In this document: in pieces, positions 7,929-16,267 of the stretch
Position numbering within the stretch: position 1 is the stretch's first letter
How the letters are laid out: every line of letters starts with the position of its first letter
NCBI GenBank assembly: GCA_002316015.1
Contig: DCCS01000039.1
Span: 1 to 34,111, forward strand
Direction of reading: 5' to 3'
DNA: 34,111 nt
From: Prevotellaceae bacterium UBA1075
GTDB lineage: Bacteria > Bacteroidota > Bacteroidia > Bacteroidales > Bacteroidaceae
Program-made: the position numbers and the translations under genes
The notes under the pieces: generated by a model
Seen by the model: the letters and a program-made list of their open reading frames with translations, nothing else
What the model was told of the DNA's origin: nothing
Databases searched by the model: none

Positions 7929-10103
7929 TCACTCGGTGACGATGGTGAGCAGCCCGGCCTTCAGGAGTTGGTCGTGGCCCACAAACCACCCCTTCAGCTC
8001 GCGCTTGCCGCAGCGTATTTCCTTGATGGCCTCACCGTCGCCCTGCCGCACAATCTGGGCCGTGCGCCCGTCGCCGGTGGTGATTGTGACACGCGGGAAC
8101 AGGGGGACGCTCACCAGGTACTGCGCGTCGGCGGGCGAGTAGGTGTACAGGCCGATGGCGTTGAGCACATACCAACTGGACATCTCGCCCGCATCGTCCA
8201 TGCCCGCATAGGCCAGGTGGTCAGCCCCCATGTCGTAGTACTTGTCCATGAGGATGTTCAGGATGTGCTGCGCCTTGGGCTGACGGCCGATGAAGTAGTA
8301 GGTGTAGGGGATACTGTGGCCAGGCTGGTTGCCCTGGCAATAGTTGCCCAGGAAACCCGTGAAGTTCCATGCCTCGTACTCCCTCCAAGGCTCGCTGAAG
8401 AGCGAGTCCAACTTCTGCTCCACAGCCTGGTGGCTTGGGTAGAGTGCCACCATGCCGTAGGGGTCGTGGGGTGCAAAGAACAGGCTCTGCCAGGCATTGG
8501 CCTCGCGGTACTGGTAGGCGTAGTAGGGCATGTAGGGGTCAAACTCCTTCACCCACTCGCCATTGGCGGTCTTGCCGCGCCAGAAGCCCGTAGAGGGGTC
8601 AAAGAGAGTCTTGTAGTTGGCCGACCGCTTCAGCAGCAGGCTGTAGTTGCTCTTGTCCTTGAGCACCTGTGCCACCAGGGCGGTGGCATAGTCGTCATAG
8701 GCATACTCCACCGTCTTGGTCACGGCGGCCTTGTACTCGTCCTCGGTGGGGACGTCCGTGGTGTCCTTCTCGGCTATCCATCCCTGGCTGATGTACTCGT
8801 CCAGGTAGGGGCGTCCGCCGCGTCCCGGGACGGTGGCGTTCTTCAGCAGCAGCCTGTATGCCCGTTCCAGGTCGAAACCTCTCACCCCCCGCTGCCATGC
8901 GCCGATGACGAAGGTGGAGGCGTGGTCACCGTGGAAGAAAGTGGGCATGTAGCCTCCGCGCTTCTCGCCCATGTCGGTGATGGACTTGATGATGTCGGCT
9001 GCCACGTCGGGGCGGATGACGGCCAGGAGCTGCAACTTGTTGCGGTAGGTGTCCCAGAAGGAGGGCTCGGTGTAGTAGCGGAAGTCGGCCTTCACCACCT
9101 GGCCTCGCGCGTCGCGGTACTCCCCGTTGGCATCGCTGCGCAGCGCCGGCCACAGGAAGGCGCGGTAGAGTGTGCTGTAGAGCAGTCCCCGCTGCCGCTC
9201 GGTGCCGCCCTCCACCTGTATGTGGGAGAGGATTCTCTGCCAGGTGGCATCGGCATCCGTGCGCACCGAGGCAAAGTCGCGGCCGGCCATCTCGGCCTCC
9301 AGGTTCTGGCGCGCGTTCTCGACGCTGACAAAGGAGAAGCCGATGCGCAGTTCCAGGGGATCCGCTCCACGGCTGTTCTCGAAGTCAACCACGGCCACGC
9401 GGTGCTTGTTGTCCTGCTTCATCGACACAGATGTGACAGGGAGGGAGGCTGTGGCGTAGAAGTAGATGCGTCCGTGCCCGTCCTGGTAGCCTTCGAAGGC
9501 GTTGGCATCCGTAGGGCTCTTGTGTATGTCCCAGTGGCGGGGATTGCCGTTGTTGCGGGTGATATCGACCAGCAGCCGCTTCTCGTCTTCGGGGCGGAAC
9601 GTGTAGCGGTGCATGGCGCAGCGCAGGGTGGTGGTGAGCTCGGCCTGCACGTGGTACCGCTCCAGCCACACACTGTAGTAGCCGGGGTGAGCCTCCTCGC
9701 GCTGGTGTGAGAAGTGCGACGCGAAGTTGCGTGGATAGAAGATGCCTGTGACGGGCAGTATCGGGAGGTGCAGCAGGTCCCAGTGTCCCTTGGCCGTGTG
9801 GGCGAAGCCGTATATCTCGCGGTCTTCGTACTGGTAGCCCGCGCCGCTGTGGTACTTGGTCACCGGGGTGGCCTGTACCATGGCGTTGGGCAGGGTGGAG
9901 CCGGGGTAGGTCTCGGCTCCCCAGGCACGCTTGGCCTCGGTGTGGGTGTAGCCCAAGTCGGCGGGTTCCCACAGTGTGGCCGTCCCCAGGAAGGGGTTGA
10001 CGTAGTGTGTGAGGCTGGGGTTGCAGGCGGGGTCGGAAGTCTGGCCGTGCAGGCTTGCCGCGAGAATGGAAAGCAGGGGCAGGAGTAATACTCTTCGTAA
10101 CAT
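7929..10103 (-). CDS. GH92 family alpha-mannosidase, secreted
   Basis: The 724-residue protein begins with a signal peptide (MLRRVLLLPLLSILAASLHGQ). Family GH92 is indicated by the N-terminal YVNPFLGT, the PGSTLPNAMVQATP region, GFAHTAKGH, then EANAWQSLFFAPHD (about 534), NQPGHSIPYTYYFIG (about 591) and MDDAGEMSSWYVLNAIG (about 635). GH92 enzymes are calcium-dependent exo-alpha-mannosidases acting on N-glycan or yeast mannan linkages. The Glu of EANAWQ matches the general acid, and the DDAGEMSSW loop carries the expected acidic residues. The position usually written NEP..H in the family reads NQPGH here, so specificity may differ. The gene sits 26 nt after folK rather than in a SusC/SusD locus, an unusual context for a GH92. 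Localisation is periplasmic or outer-membrane. Confidence 0.92.
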   Translation of the reverse strand: MLRRVLLLPLLSILAASLHGQTSDPACNPSLTHYVNPFLGTATLWEPADLGYTHTEAKRAWGAETYPGSTLPNAMVQATPVTKYHSGAGYQYEDREIYGFAHTAKGHWDLLHLPILPVTGIFYPRNFASHFSHQREEAHPGYYSVWLERYHVQAELTTTLRCAMHRYTFRPEDEKRLLVDITRNNGNPRHWDIHKSPTDANAFEGYQDGHGRIYFYATASLPVTSVSMKQDNKHRVAVVDFENSRGADPLELRIGFSFVSVENARQNLEAEMAGRDFASVRTDADATWQRILSHIQVEGGTERQRGLLYSTLYRAFLWPALRSDANGEYRDARGQVVKADFRYYTEPSFWDTYRNKLQLLAVIRPDVAADIIKSITDMGEKRGGYMPTFFHGDHASTFVIGAWQRGVRGFDLERAYRLLLKNATVPGRGGRPYLDEYISQGWIAEKDTTDVPTEDEYKAAVTKTVEYAYDDYATALVAQVLKDKSNYSLLLKRSANYKTLFDPSTGFWRGKTANGEWVKEFDPYMPYYAYQYREANAWQSLFFAPHDPYGMVALYPSHQAVEQKLDSLFSEPWREYEAWNFTGFLGNYCQGNQPGHSIPYTYYFIGRQPKAQHILNILMDKYYDMGADHLAYAGMDDAGEMSSWYVLNAIGLYTYSPADAQYLVSVPLFPRVTITTGDGRTAQIVRQGDGEAIKEIRCGKRELKGWFVGHDQLLKAGLLTIVTE

Positions 10104-10129
10104 GTGCTTCAGGTTATGGGTGTTATGGA

Positions 10130-10594
10130 TTATGGTTCTGGTTGATGCCCGGCACTTGCCTGCGATTGTGATTCCAGCAGGGCATACTGGCTGGGTGGCA
10201 TTATCTGGGCAAGCGGTCGGGTGACAAACTCACGCTGCATCATCAGCGGATGGGGCAGCGTGAGCTGTGGTGTGGAGAGTGTGAGGTCATCATAGAGCAG
10301 CAGGTCGATGTCTATCACACGGTCGTGGTACTGCCCGTCCACGCTCTTGCTGGTGCGCCCCATCTCACGCTCTATCTGCTGGGTGCGCTCCAGGCACTGT
10401 GTGGGGGTAAGCCTGGTGTGTACCGCGCAAGCGGCGTTCAGGAAGATGTTGCCGCTGGTGAAGCCCCATGGCTCGGTCTCCAGGAAACTGCTGGTACGGC
10501 AAACCTGCCCCACGCGATGTCCTATGAGCACCAGCGCGCGAAGCAGGTTGTCACGCCTGTTTCCCAGGTTGCTGCCCAGTGACAGGTAGAGCAT
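10130..10594 (-). CDS. folK: 2-amino-4-hydroxy-6-hydroxymethyldihydropteridine pyrophosphokinase
   Basis: HPPK transfers pyrophosphate from ATP to the hydroxymethylpterin in folate synthesis. The 154-residue protein starts MLYLSLGSNLGNR, which is the family N terminus. An ATG ten codons upstream is possible but adds residues absent from relatives. Visible motifs are SLGSNLGNR, FLETEPWG, ERTQQIEREMGR and the hallmark HDRVIDIDLLLYDD followed by LPHPLMMQREFVTRPL. It follows queA by 34 nt in the long minus-strand operon. The C-terminal tail, rich in Q, S and A, is unremarkable. Confidence 0.93.
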   Translation of the reverse strand: MLYLSLGSNLGNRRDNLLRALVLIGHRVGQVCRTSSFLETEPWGFTSGNIFLNAACAVHTRLTPTQCLERTQQIEREMGRTSKSVDGQYHDRVIDIDLLLYDDLTLSTPQLTLPHPLMMQREFVTRPLAQIMPPSQYALLESQSQASAGHQPEP

Positions 10595-10628
10595 GTGTGG
10601 TTGCGGGCCGCCGCTCCTCGTCATGCTG

Positions 10629-11711
10629 TCAGTCCTGGATGATGAGCATCGCGTCACCGTATGTGCCGAAGCGGTAGCGGTGGTCGGGGTCGTTCTCGTT
10701 GAACTTGAGGGCTTCCTTGTAGGCGGTCATCACCAGGTCGTATCCTCCGTAGGCGCAGGTGAGCATCAGCAGGGTGCTGTAGGGCATGTAGAAGTTGGCT
10801 ATCATGGCATCGGCCAGCGTGAACTCGTAGGGCGGGAAGATGAACTTGTTGGTCCACCCGTCATATTCCTTCAACTTGCCGTCGGCACTGACGGCTGTCT
10901 CCAGCACGCGCTGTACGGTGGTGCCCACGGCCACCACGCGGTGGCCTCCGGCCTTGGCATTGTTGATGATGTCGCATGCGGGTGCCGTCACATGCATCTC
11001 CTCGCTGTCCATCTTGTGCTTCGTGAGGTCTTCCACATCGATGTCGCGGAAGCATCCCAGACCGCAGTGCAGGGTGACATAAGCGAATTCGACACCCTTG
11101 ATTTCCAGCATCTTCATCAGTTGCGGCGAGAAGTGCAGGCCAGATGCGGGGGCTGTCACGGCTCCCTCGTTCCTGGCGAAGATGCACTGGAAGTTCTCCA
11201 GGTCATCCTCGCGGGTAGGGCGCGTGATGATGTTCTTGGGCAGTGGAGCCTCGCCCAGGGCATACAGGGCTCGCTTGAACTCGTCGTGCGGGCCGTCGTA
11301 GAGGAAGCGGAGTGTGCGCCCGCGGCTGGTGGTGTTGTCTATCACTTCAGCCACCATCGACTCGTTCTCGCCGAAGTAGAGCTTGTTGCCAATGCGTATC
11401 TTGCGTGCGGGATCTACCAACACATCCCAAAGCCGCATGTCCGCGTTCAGTTCGCGAAGCAGGAACACCTCTATTTTCGCGCCTGTTTTCTCCTTGTTTC
11501 CATAGAGGCGCGCGGGGAACACCTTGGTATCGTTGAACACAAGCACATCCTTCTCGTCCACGTAATTGAGAATGTCTCGGAACGACTCGCGGTGCTCTAT
11601 GATTCCGCTCTTGGCATGTATGACCATCAGCCGGCACTCGTCACGGAAGCGCGCGGGCTCCTGGGCGATGCGCTCTTCGGGCAGTTTGAATTTGAATTGG
11701 GACAGTTTCAT
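10629..11711 (-). CDS. queA: S-adenosylmethionine:tRNA ribosyltransferase-isomerase
   Basis: QueA makes epoxyqueuosine in tRNA by moving the ribosyl part of SAM to preQ1-tRNA. The 360-residue protein starts MKLSQFKFKLPEERIAQEP and has the family landmarks VLVFNDTKVFPARLYG, TAPASGLHFSP (about 180-190), YVTLHCGLGCF, TVQRVLETA and the C-terminal NFYMPYSTLLMLTCAYGG and YRFGTYGDAMLI. Length is normal for Bacteroidota. It lies between truB and folK, as in many Bacteroidales. The 125-nt gap from truB is the longest in this operon and holds an in-frame open stretch, reported separately. Confidence 0.96.
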   Translation of the reverse strand: MKLSQFKFKLPEERIAQEPARFRDECRLMVIHAKSGIIEHRESFRDILNYVDEKDVLVFNDTKVFPARLYGNKEKTGAKIEVFLLRELNADMRLWDVLVDPARKIRIGNKLYFGENESMVAEVIDNTTSRGRTLRFLYDGPHDEFKRALYALGEAPLPKNIITRPTREDDLENFQCIFARNEGAVTAPASGLHFSPQLMKMLEIKGVEFAYVTLHCGLGCFRDIDVEDLTKHKMDSEEMHVTAPACDIINNAKAGGHRVVAVGTTVQRVLETAVSADGKLKEYDGWTNKFIFPPYEFTLADAMIANFYMPYSTLLMLTCAYGGYDLVMTAYKEALKFNENDPDHRYRFGTYGDAMLIIQD

Positions 11712-11821
11712 ATGGGTTTTCTGTTCTTGATGTCCTGCACGCGCGGTCTATAGGTCTGGGGGCGCCTTGGGCTAAGGTCGGTTTTGTTGACGCGCGGCGA
11801 TTGTTGTGTAATGTACTTCAC
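11708..11821 (-). CDS. Possible small basic peptide between truB and queA (tentative)
   Basis: After the truB stop the same frame stays open for 42 codons and ends in a TGA that overlaps the queA ATG (ATATGA). A GTG at 11821 would give a 37-residue basic peptide beginning VKYITQQSPRVNK and ending DIKNRKPI. No ribosome-binding site is obvious. It could be a translationally coupled small protein, a remnant of a longer TruB C terminus, or chance. Forty-two open codons are not rare in GC-rich DNA, so confidence is low. Confidence 0.25.
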   Translation of the reverse strand: MKYITQQSPRVNKTDLSPRRPQTYRPRVQDIKNRKPI

Positions 11822-11836
11822 TTGTATCTTGCGGAG

Positions 11837-12547
11837 TCATTCCTTTTCTTGTGTGATCTCCTGGCTTTCCAGCCATGCCGAGAACCCGTTGACGCTCATG
11901 CAGTCCTCCACTCTCACGTCTCCCACCTTCGTGCGCCTGAGTGAGAGCAGATGGGCTCCGCTGCCCAGGGCTTCACCGATGTCGCGTGCCAGGGCGCGTA
12001 TGTAGGTGCCCTTGCTGCAGGTGACGCTCACGGTCATCTGCATGGTGTCGGGGTTGAAGCCGAGCAGTTCCAGGCGGTCTATCACGAGCGTCTTGGGCTG
12101 CAGGTTGACCTCCTTGCCCTTGCGTGCCAGGTCATAGGCCCTGTGGCCGTTGACCTTGCAGGCCGAGTATGAGGGGGGCACCTGTTCGATGCGCCCGGTG
12201 AAGCGCGTCAGAACTTTCAATATGCCCTCGCGGGTGATGTGTGCCGTGGGGTAGGTGGCATCCACCTCCTTCTCCAGGTCGTAACTGGGAGTCGTGGCAC
12301 CCAGTTGCATGGTGGCCACATACTCCTTGGTCTGCGCCTGCAGCTGGTCGATGAGCCTGGTGGCCCGTCCCACGCAGATGGTCATGACCCCAGTGGCCAG
12401 GGGGTCCAGCGTGCCCGCGTGCCCCACCTTGAGTTTCTTGATTCCCGCCTTGCGGCATATCTGCCAGCGCAACTTGGCCACCAGGTTGAAACTGGTCCAG
12501 CCCAGTGGCTTGTCCAGGTGCAGTATCTCTCCCTTGTAGATGTTCAT
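11837..12547 (-). CDS. truB: tRNA pseudouridine(55) synthase
   Basis: TruB isomerises U55 in the T loop of tRNAs. The 236-residue protein starts MNIYKGEILHLDKPLGWTSF. It carries the catalytic aspartate in HAGTLDPLATGVM, the KEYVATMQLG strand, QVPPSYSACKVNGHRAYDLAR, and CSKGTYIRALARDIGEAL near the C terminus. All landmarks of the family are intact and the length is normal. It follows uppP by 27 nt, the conserved Bacteroidota order. Confidence 0.96.
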   Translation of the reverse strand: MNIYKGEILHLDKPLGWTSFNLVAKLRWQICRKAGIKKLKVGHAGTLDPLATGVMTICVGRATRLIDQLQAQTKEYVATMQLGATTPSYDLEKEVDATYPTAHITREGILKVLTRFTGRIEQVPPSYSACKVNGHRAYDLARKGKEVNLQPKTLVIDRLELLGFNPDTMQMTVSVTCSKGTYIRALARDIGEALGSGAHLLSLRRTKVGDVRVEDCMSVNGFSAWLESQEITQEKE

Positions 12548-12574
12548 TATGTGTGCGTTCTGAGCGCGGATCCC

Positions 12575-13432
12575 TTATCCCAGCGTGAGCACCAGCAGAC
12601 CCGCCAGGGCGCAATAGATGCCGAAGTACACCAGTTTTCCCCGCCTTACGATTCCTATCATCCACTTGCAGGCGGCGCACCCCGACAGGAAAGCGGCCAC
12701 GAAACCCACCACCAGGGGCATGGTGTCAATGCCCCCGAAAACCTCGTCGCCCTTCATCGCCTTCAATATGTCGAGCAGTGCCTCGCCCAGGATGGGCGGA
12801 ATGACCATGAGGAAAGAGAACTGTGCCATGCTCTCCTTCTTGTTGCCCAGGAGCAGTCCTGTGGCGATGGTGGTGCCCGAACGGGACAGGCCGGGCAGCA
12901 CTGCCACAGCCTGGGCGATGCCTATCACCAGGGCGTGGAGCGGGCTGATGGTCTCGCGCTGCCTGGGCTTGGCAAAATAGGAGAACGTGAGCAGGCATGC
13001 CGTGACGAGCAGCATCACGCCTACGATGGTGAGCCCTGAACCAAAGACGCGCTCCACATCCTCCTTGAAGCACAGGCCCACGATGCCCACGGGCACCATG
13101 GATATGAGGATGTTGAGCGCATAGCGGGTCTCCATGTTGATTCGCGCGTACAGAGGGTGGCGGCTGTCGTCCGCACCGGAGAACCCCACGGGCACGGCCT
13201 TGCCTGTCAGCTGAAGCCACACCCCGCGTAATATCCACGCGATCTCACGCCACAGAACCACCAGGGTGCTGAGCACCGTGGCCACATGCACCACGATGGT
13301 AAAGGCCAGGTTTTCCTCTCCTTCGATGCCGAAGAGAGCCGAGCCGATGGCCAGGTGGCCGCTGCTGCTTACGGGCAGATACTCGGTGAGTCCCTGCAGG
13401 AGCCCCAGGATGAGTGCTTGCAAACTATCCAT
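12575..13432 (-). CDS. uppP: Undecaprenyl-diphosphatase (BacA type)
   Basis: This integral membrane enzyme dephosphorylates undecaprenyl diphosphate so that the lipid carrier for peptidoglycan and glycans can be reused. The 285-residue protein starts MDSLQALILGLLQGLTEYLP. It has both active-site motifs, LPVSSSGHL near residue 25 and LPGLSRSGTT in the second half, and about eight hydrophobic segments. The longer upstream frame is rejected because it runs through DUF3098. The ATG overlaps the last 8 nt of the DUF3098 gene (ATGGATAG), which suggests coupled translation. Confidence 0.96.
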   Translation of the reverse strand: MDSLQALILGLLQGLTEYLPVSSSGHLAIGSALFGIEGEENLAFTIVVHVATVLSTLVVLWREIAWILRGVWLQLTGKAVPVGFSGADDSRHPLYARINMETRYALNILISMVPVGIVGLCFKEDVERVFGSGLTIVGVMLLVTACLLTFSYFAKPRQRETISPLHALVIGIAQAVAVLPGLSRSGTTIATGLLLGNKKESMAQFSFLMVIPPILGEALLDILKAMKGDEVFGGIDTMPLVVGFVAAFLSGCAACKWMIGIVRRGKLVYFGIYCALAGLLVLTLG

Positions 13433-13676
13433 TCTGCTCCTCCTTCTTGTCTGCCCGCTTGTCCGCTGGCTTGTGCATGATGGCGTACATGATGAACACG
13501 AAGCCGAAGAGGCACACTGCGGGAGCCACCTTGATGCGCCTTGCGCTGAAGATATCGGGGTTGAACGTGTTCTCACTGCTGCCTGGCCCCGACATCAGGA
13601 TAAAGCCCACTATGATGATGAGCATGCCGATGGCCAGCAGCAGGTAGTTTTTCTTGTCAAATGCGAAGTTGTCCAT
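13425..13676 (-). CDS. DUF3098 small membrane protein
   Basis: The 83-residue protein MDNFAFDKKNYLLLAIGMLI has two membrane segments at about 11-30 and 49-68, the motif GPGSSENTFNPDIFSARRIKV between them, and a lysine/glutamate-rich tail. This matches the Bacteroidota DUF3098 family, which is almost always found between ftsX and uppP. Its function is unknown. The conserved position suggests a role linked to division or cell-wall carrier recycling (inference). Confidence 0.9.
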   Translation of the reverse strand: MDNFAFDKKNYLLLAIGMLIIIVGFILMSGPGSSENTFNPDIFSARRIKVAPAVCLFGFVFIMYAIMHKPADKRADKKEEQNG

Positions 13677-13731
13677 ATTCTGTTACATATTAATCCTTGG
13701 ATATTGCCTGTTGGGTCTTTGGGTATGCTTC

Positions 13732-14598
13732 TCAGTAGAGCGATGCCTCACGGGCCTTCAGGTAATGTGTCACCGATACGAATGTACAGGTCACAGTCAT
13801 CAGCAGTCCTGCGGCCAGCACGCATCCGCCGGTGATGGCCAGGTTCTGCGTGTTGGCAAACCGGGCCACCTCGGGGTCTTGTGTCACGGCCCAGTGTATG
13901 GCTCCCAGGAGCACACCGTCGGCCAGCAGTGCGGCCAGCACGCCTGTTCCCACTGCCCTCCACAGGAACGGGCGGCGTATGAAACTCCAGCGTGCGCCCA
14001 CCAGCATCATTGCGCGTATGGTGAACCTCTGGCCATATACGCTCAGCCACACGGTGTTGTGAATGAGGCTCAGCGAGATGATGACCAGCAGGATGGCGAT
14101 GACCAGGAGCACTGCCGTCACGCGGCGTATGTTGTCATTGACGCTATTCACCAGGTCGTCCTGGTAAATGACCTCGTCCACCATGTCGGCCGATTCCAGT
14201 TGCCTGCTTATCCACAGCAGGCTGTCAGAGCATGAGTATCCAGGCTTCACCCTCACCTCCAGGGAGATGGAGAAGGGGTTGGAGTCCAGGAACTCTGTCG
14301 AGCTTATGCCCATGCTCTGCACGTGTTCGCGCAGAGCCTCTTCTCGGCTGATGTACTGCAGGGCTGCCACATAGGGCTTGCGACGCAGGGTGCCGGCTAT
14401 TCTGTGAGCGCGGCTGTCGTCGGCCTCGTCGTCCAGCACGACGGTCACGGTGAGGTTCTCCCTCACCGAGTCGGCCAGCATGCGTGCTGCCAGTCCCAGC
14501 AGCACCATCAGTCCCAGCAGCACGAGCACCATGCCGGTGCTGATGATGCTGGTGAGTGTCTGTATATTGAAGAAGGGTCCTCCCGTGTTTCTTGCCAT
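13732..14598 (-). CDS. ftsX: Cell division protein FtsX
   Basis: The 288-residue protein has the FtsX layout: one N-terminal membrane segment (about 15-40), a periplasmic domain (about 43-160, including REEALREHVQSMG), then three membrane segments (about 170-190, 220-245 and 262-280), with VYGQRFTIRAMMLVGARWSFIRRPF between the second and third. FtsX pairs with the ATPase FtsE to control peptidoglycan hydrolases at the septum. ftsE is not in this window, which is usual for Bacteroidota where the two are often unlinked. It begins 20 nt after the miaB stop. Confidence 0.94.
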   Translation of the reverse strand: MARNTGGPFFNIQTLTSIISTGMVLVLLGLMVLLGLAARMLADSVRENLTVTVVLDDEADDSRAHRIAGTLRRKPYVAALQYISREEALREHVQSMGISSTEFLDSNPFSISLEVRVKPGYSCSDSLLWISRQLESADMVDEVIYQDDLVNSVNDNIRRVTAVLLVIAILLVIISLSLIHNTVWLSVYGQRFTIRAMMLVGARWSFIRRPFLWRAVGTGVLAALLADGVLLGAIHWAVTQDPEVARFANTQNLAITGGCVLAAGLLMTVTCTFVSVTHYLKAREASLY

Positions 14599-14618
14599 TG
14601 CGGTGTTCCTCCTGTGCC

Positions 14619-15941
14619 TTACTCGATTACCTCTCCTCTGAGTGTCGCGCTGCTGCTCTCCAGTATGCGTGCCCTCACGGTTTGTCCTACATGATGGCCG
14701 CCGCGCGGGATGATGACGACCTTGTTCTGCCCGGTGCGTCCGAACAGTTCATCGTGGCTGCGTTTGCTTACGCCCTCGATGAGCACCTCCACCGTGTGGC
14801 CTATGCAGCGGCGGTTGCTCTGGGCCGAGAGTTCGTTCTGCAGCGTGATGAGCTCATTGAGCCTGCGCACCTTCACCTCTTCGGGTATGTCGTCGGGCAG
14901 ATGCTTGCTCGCGTAAGTTCCCGGACGCTCGCTGTACTTGAACATGAAGGCGCTGTCGTACTGGCACTCGCGCATCATGCTCAGGCTTTGCTGGTGGTCT
15001 TCCTCGGTCTCGCTGCAGTATCCGGCGAAGATGTCGGTGGTGATGGCGCAGTCGGGGATTATGCGGCGTATGGCGGCCACGCGCTCCAGGTACCACTTGC
15101 GGGTGTACTTGCGGTTCATGAGTTTCAGCATGCGGTCACTTCCGCTCTGCACGGGCAAGTGTATGTGGTGGCAGATGTTCGGTTCTGCGGCTATTACACG
15201 CAACGTGTCGTCGCTCATGTCCTTGGGGTGGCTGGTGGTGAACCGCACGCGCATCTCGGGCACCTCCCTGGCCACGGTCTGCAGCAGCATGGGGAAGCCG
15301 GTCGCGTGTCCCTCGCTGTCCACCGCGTGGTAACTGTTGACGTTCTGTCCCAGCAGGGTCACTTCCTTGACCCCCCGGTCGCGCAGGTCGCGGCACTCGC
15401 GCAGGATGCTCTGCACGTCGCGGCTGCGCTCGCGTCCCCGGGTGTAGGGCACGATGCAGTAGTGGCAAAAGTTGTTGCATCCGCGCGTGATGCTTACGAA
15501 CCCCCCGATGTGGGTGCCGCATATGCGCCGGGGCACGATGTCGCTATATGTCTCGGTGAGAGAGAGGTTCACGTTGACGGCCTTCTGCCCGCACTCCACC
15601 TGTGCCACCAGGTCGGGGAGCGACATGTAGGCATCGGGGCCCGCCACCAGGTCGGCGTGGTACTGCTCGATGAGTTTTTCCTTGACCCGCTCGGCCATGC
15701 AGCCCAGCACGCCCACGATAATCTTGCGTCCTTTTTTTTGCAGGCTGTGCAGGAACTCCAGGCGTCCCAAAATCTTCTGCTCCGCGTTGTCGCGCACCGA
15801 GCATGTGTTCAGGAAAACCGCGTCGGCCTGCTCCATGTCCTGGCACATCTCGTACCCCGCCATGCCCATGATGCTTGCCACCACCTCGCTGTCTGCCACA
15901 TTCATCTGGCACCCATAGGTTTCTATCAGGAGTTTCTTCAT
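14619..15941 (-). CDS. miaB: tRNA-2-methylthio-N6-dimethylallyladenosine synthase
   Basis: MiaB adds a methylthio group to i6A37 of tRNAs using radical SAM chemistry. The ATG at 15941 (MKKLLIETYGCQMN) is the family start; a frame extending 16 codons upstream would run through the promoter. The three N-terminal cluster cysteines are Cys11, Cys47 and Cys81. The radical SAM CxxxCxxC is Cys155, Cys159 and Cys162 (GCNNFCHYCIVPYTRG). A TRAM domain forms the C terminus (VEVLIEGVSKRSHDELFGRT). The 440-residue length is normal. It is the first gene of a likely nine-gene run. Confidence 0.97.
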   Translation of the reverse strand: MKKLLIETYGCQMNVADSEVVASIMGMAGYEMCQDMEQADAVFLNTCSVRDNAEQKILGRLEFLHSLQKKGRKIIVGVLGCMAERVKEKLIEQYHADLVAGPDAYMSLPDLVAQVECGQKAVNVNLSLTETYSDIVPRRICGTHIGGFVSITRGCNNFCHYCIVPYTRGRERSRDVQSILRECRDLRDRGVKEVTLLGQNVNSYHAVDSEGHATGFPMLLQTVAREVPEMRVRFTTSHPKDMSDDTLRVIAAEPNICHHIHLPVQSGSDRMLKLMNRKYTRKWYLERVAAIRRIIPDCAITTDIFAGYCSETEEDHQQSLSMMRECQYDSAFMFKYSERPGTYASKHLPDDIPEEVKVRRLNELITLQNELSAQSNRRCIGHTVEVLIEGVSKRSHDELFGRTGQNKVVIIPRGGHHVGQTVRARILESSSATLRGEVIE

Positions 15942-15966
15942 TTGCACAATATGCCCAATTTCGGTG

Positions 15967-15974
15967 CAAAGGTA
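15967..15974 (-). promoter_or_regulatory. Bacteroidota -7 element before miaB
   Basis: TACCTTTG on the minus strand matches TAnnTTTG and lies about 25 nt before the miaB ATG. No good -33 TTG is seen. It probably drives the long miaB-to-HhH operon. Confidence 0.65.
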
Positions 15975-16137
15975 GTAATAAAAGTTCACATCCCTGCACG
16001 AGAAATGCCGCTAAAACCGGGAAGGCTCGCCCCGTGTGCGTTAAATTGTGTAAAAACAGAAGCACGGGGCGTTCCGCGCTCTTTGTTGTAAACGGCCTCC
16101 TTGTTTGCTTGGGATGCTGTGTCTCATTAGACATTTC

Positions 16138-16165
16138 GGGCTGGCACCCATGCGGATGCCAGCCC
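16138..16165 (-). terminator. Hairpin terminator downstream of the EEP-family gene
   Basis: A perfect 9-bp GC-rich stem, GGGCTGGCA (16138-16146) and TGCCAGCCC (16157-16165), has a 10-nt loop and lies about 105 nt past the stop at 16268. It has no clear T run on the minus strand, so it is a probable rather than certain terminator. It separates the secreted-protein gene from the miaB promoter. Confidence 0.55.
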
Positions 16166-16267
16166 TCGTGTCGTGCCGGCCGCTTGCCGTCCATGCCATC
16201 CGGCGGCTCGTGGCGGCTTGCTTTTGGGAAAGTTCCCGATGCCTTTATGGTGTCGGGGGAGATGCGT

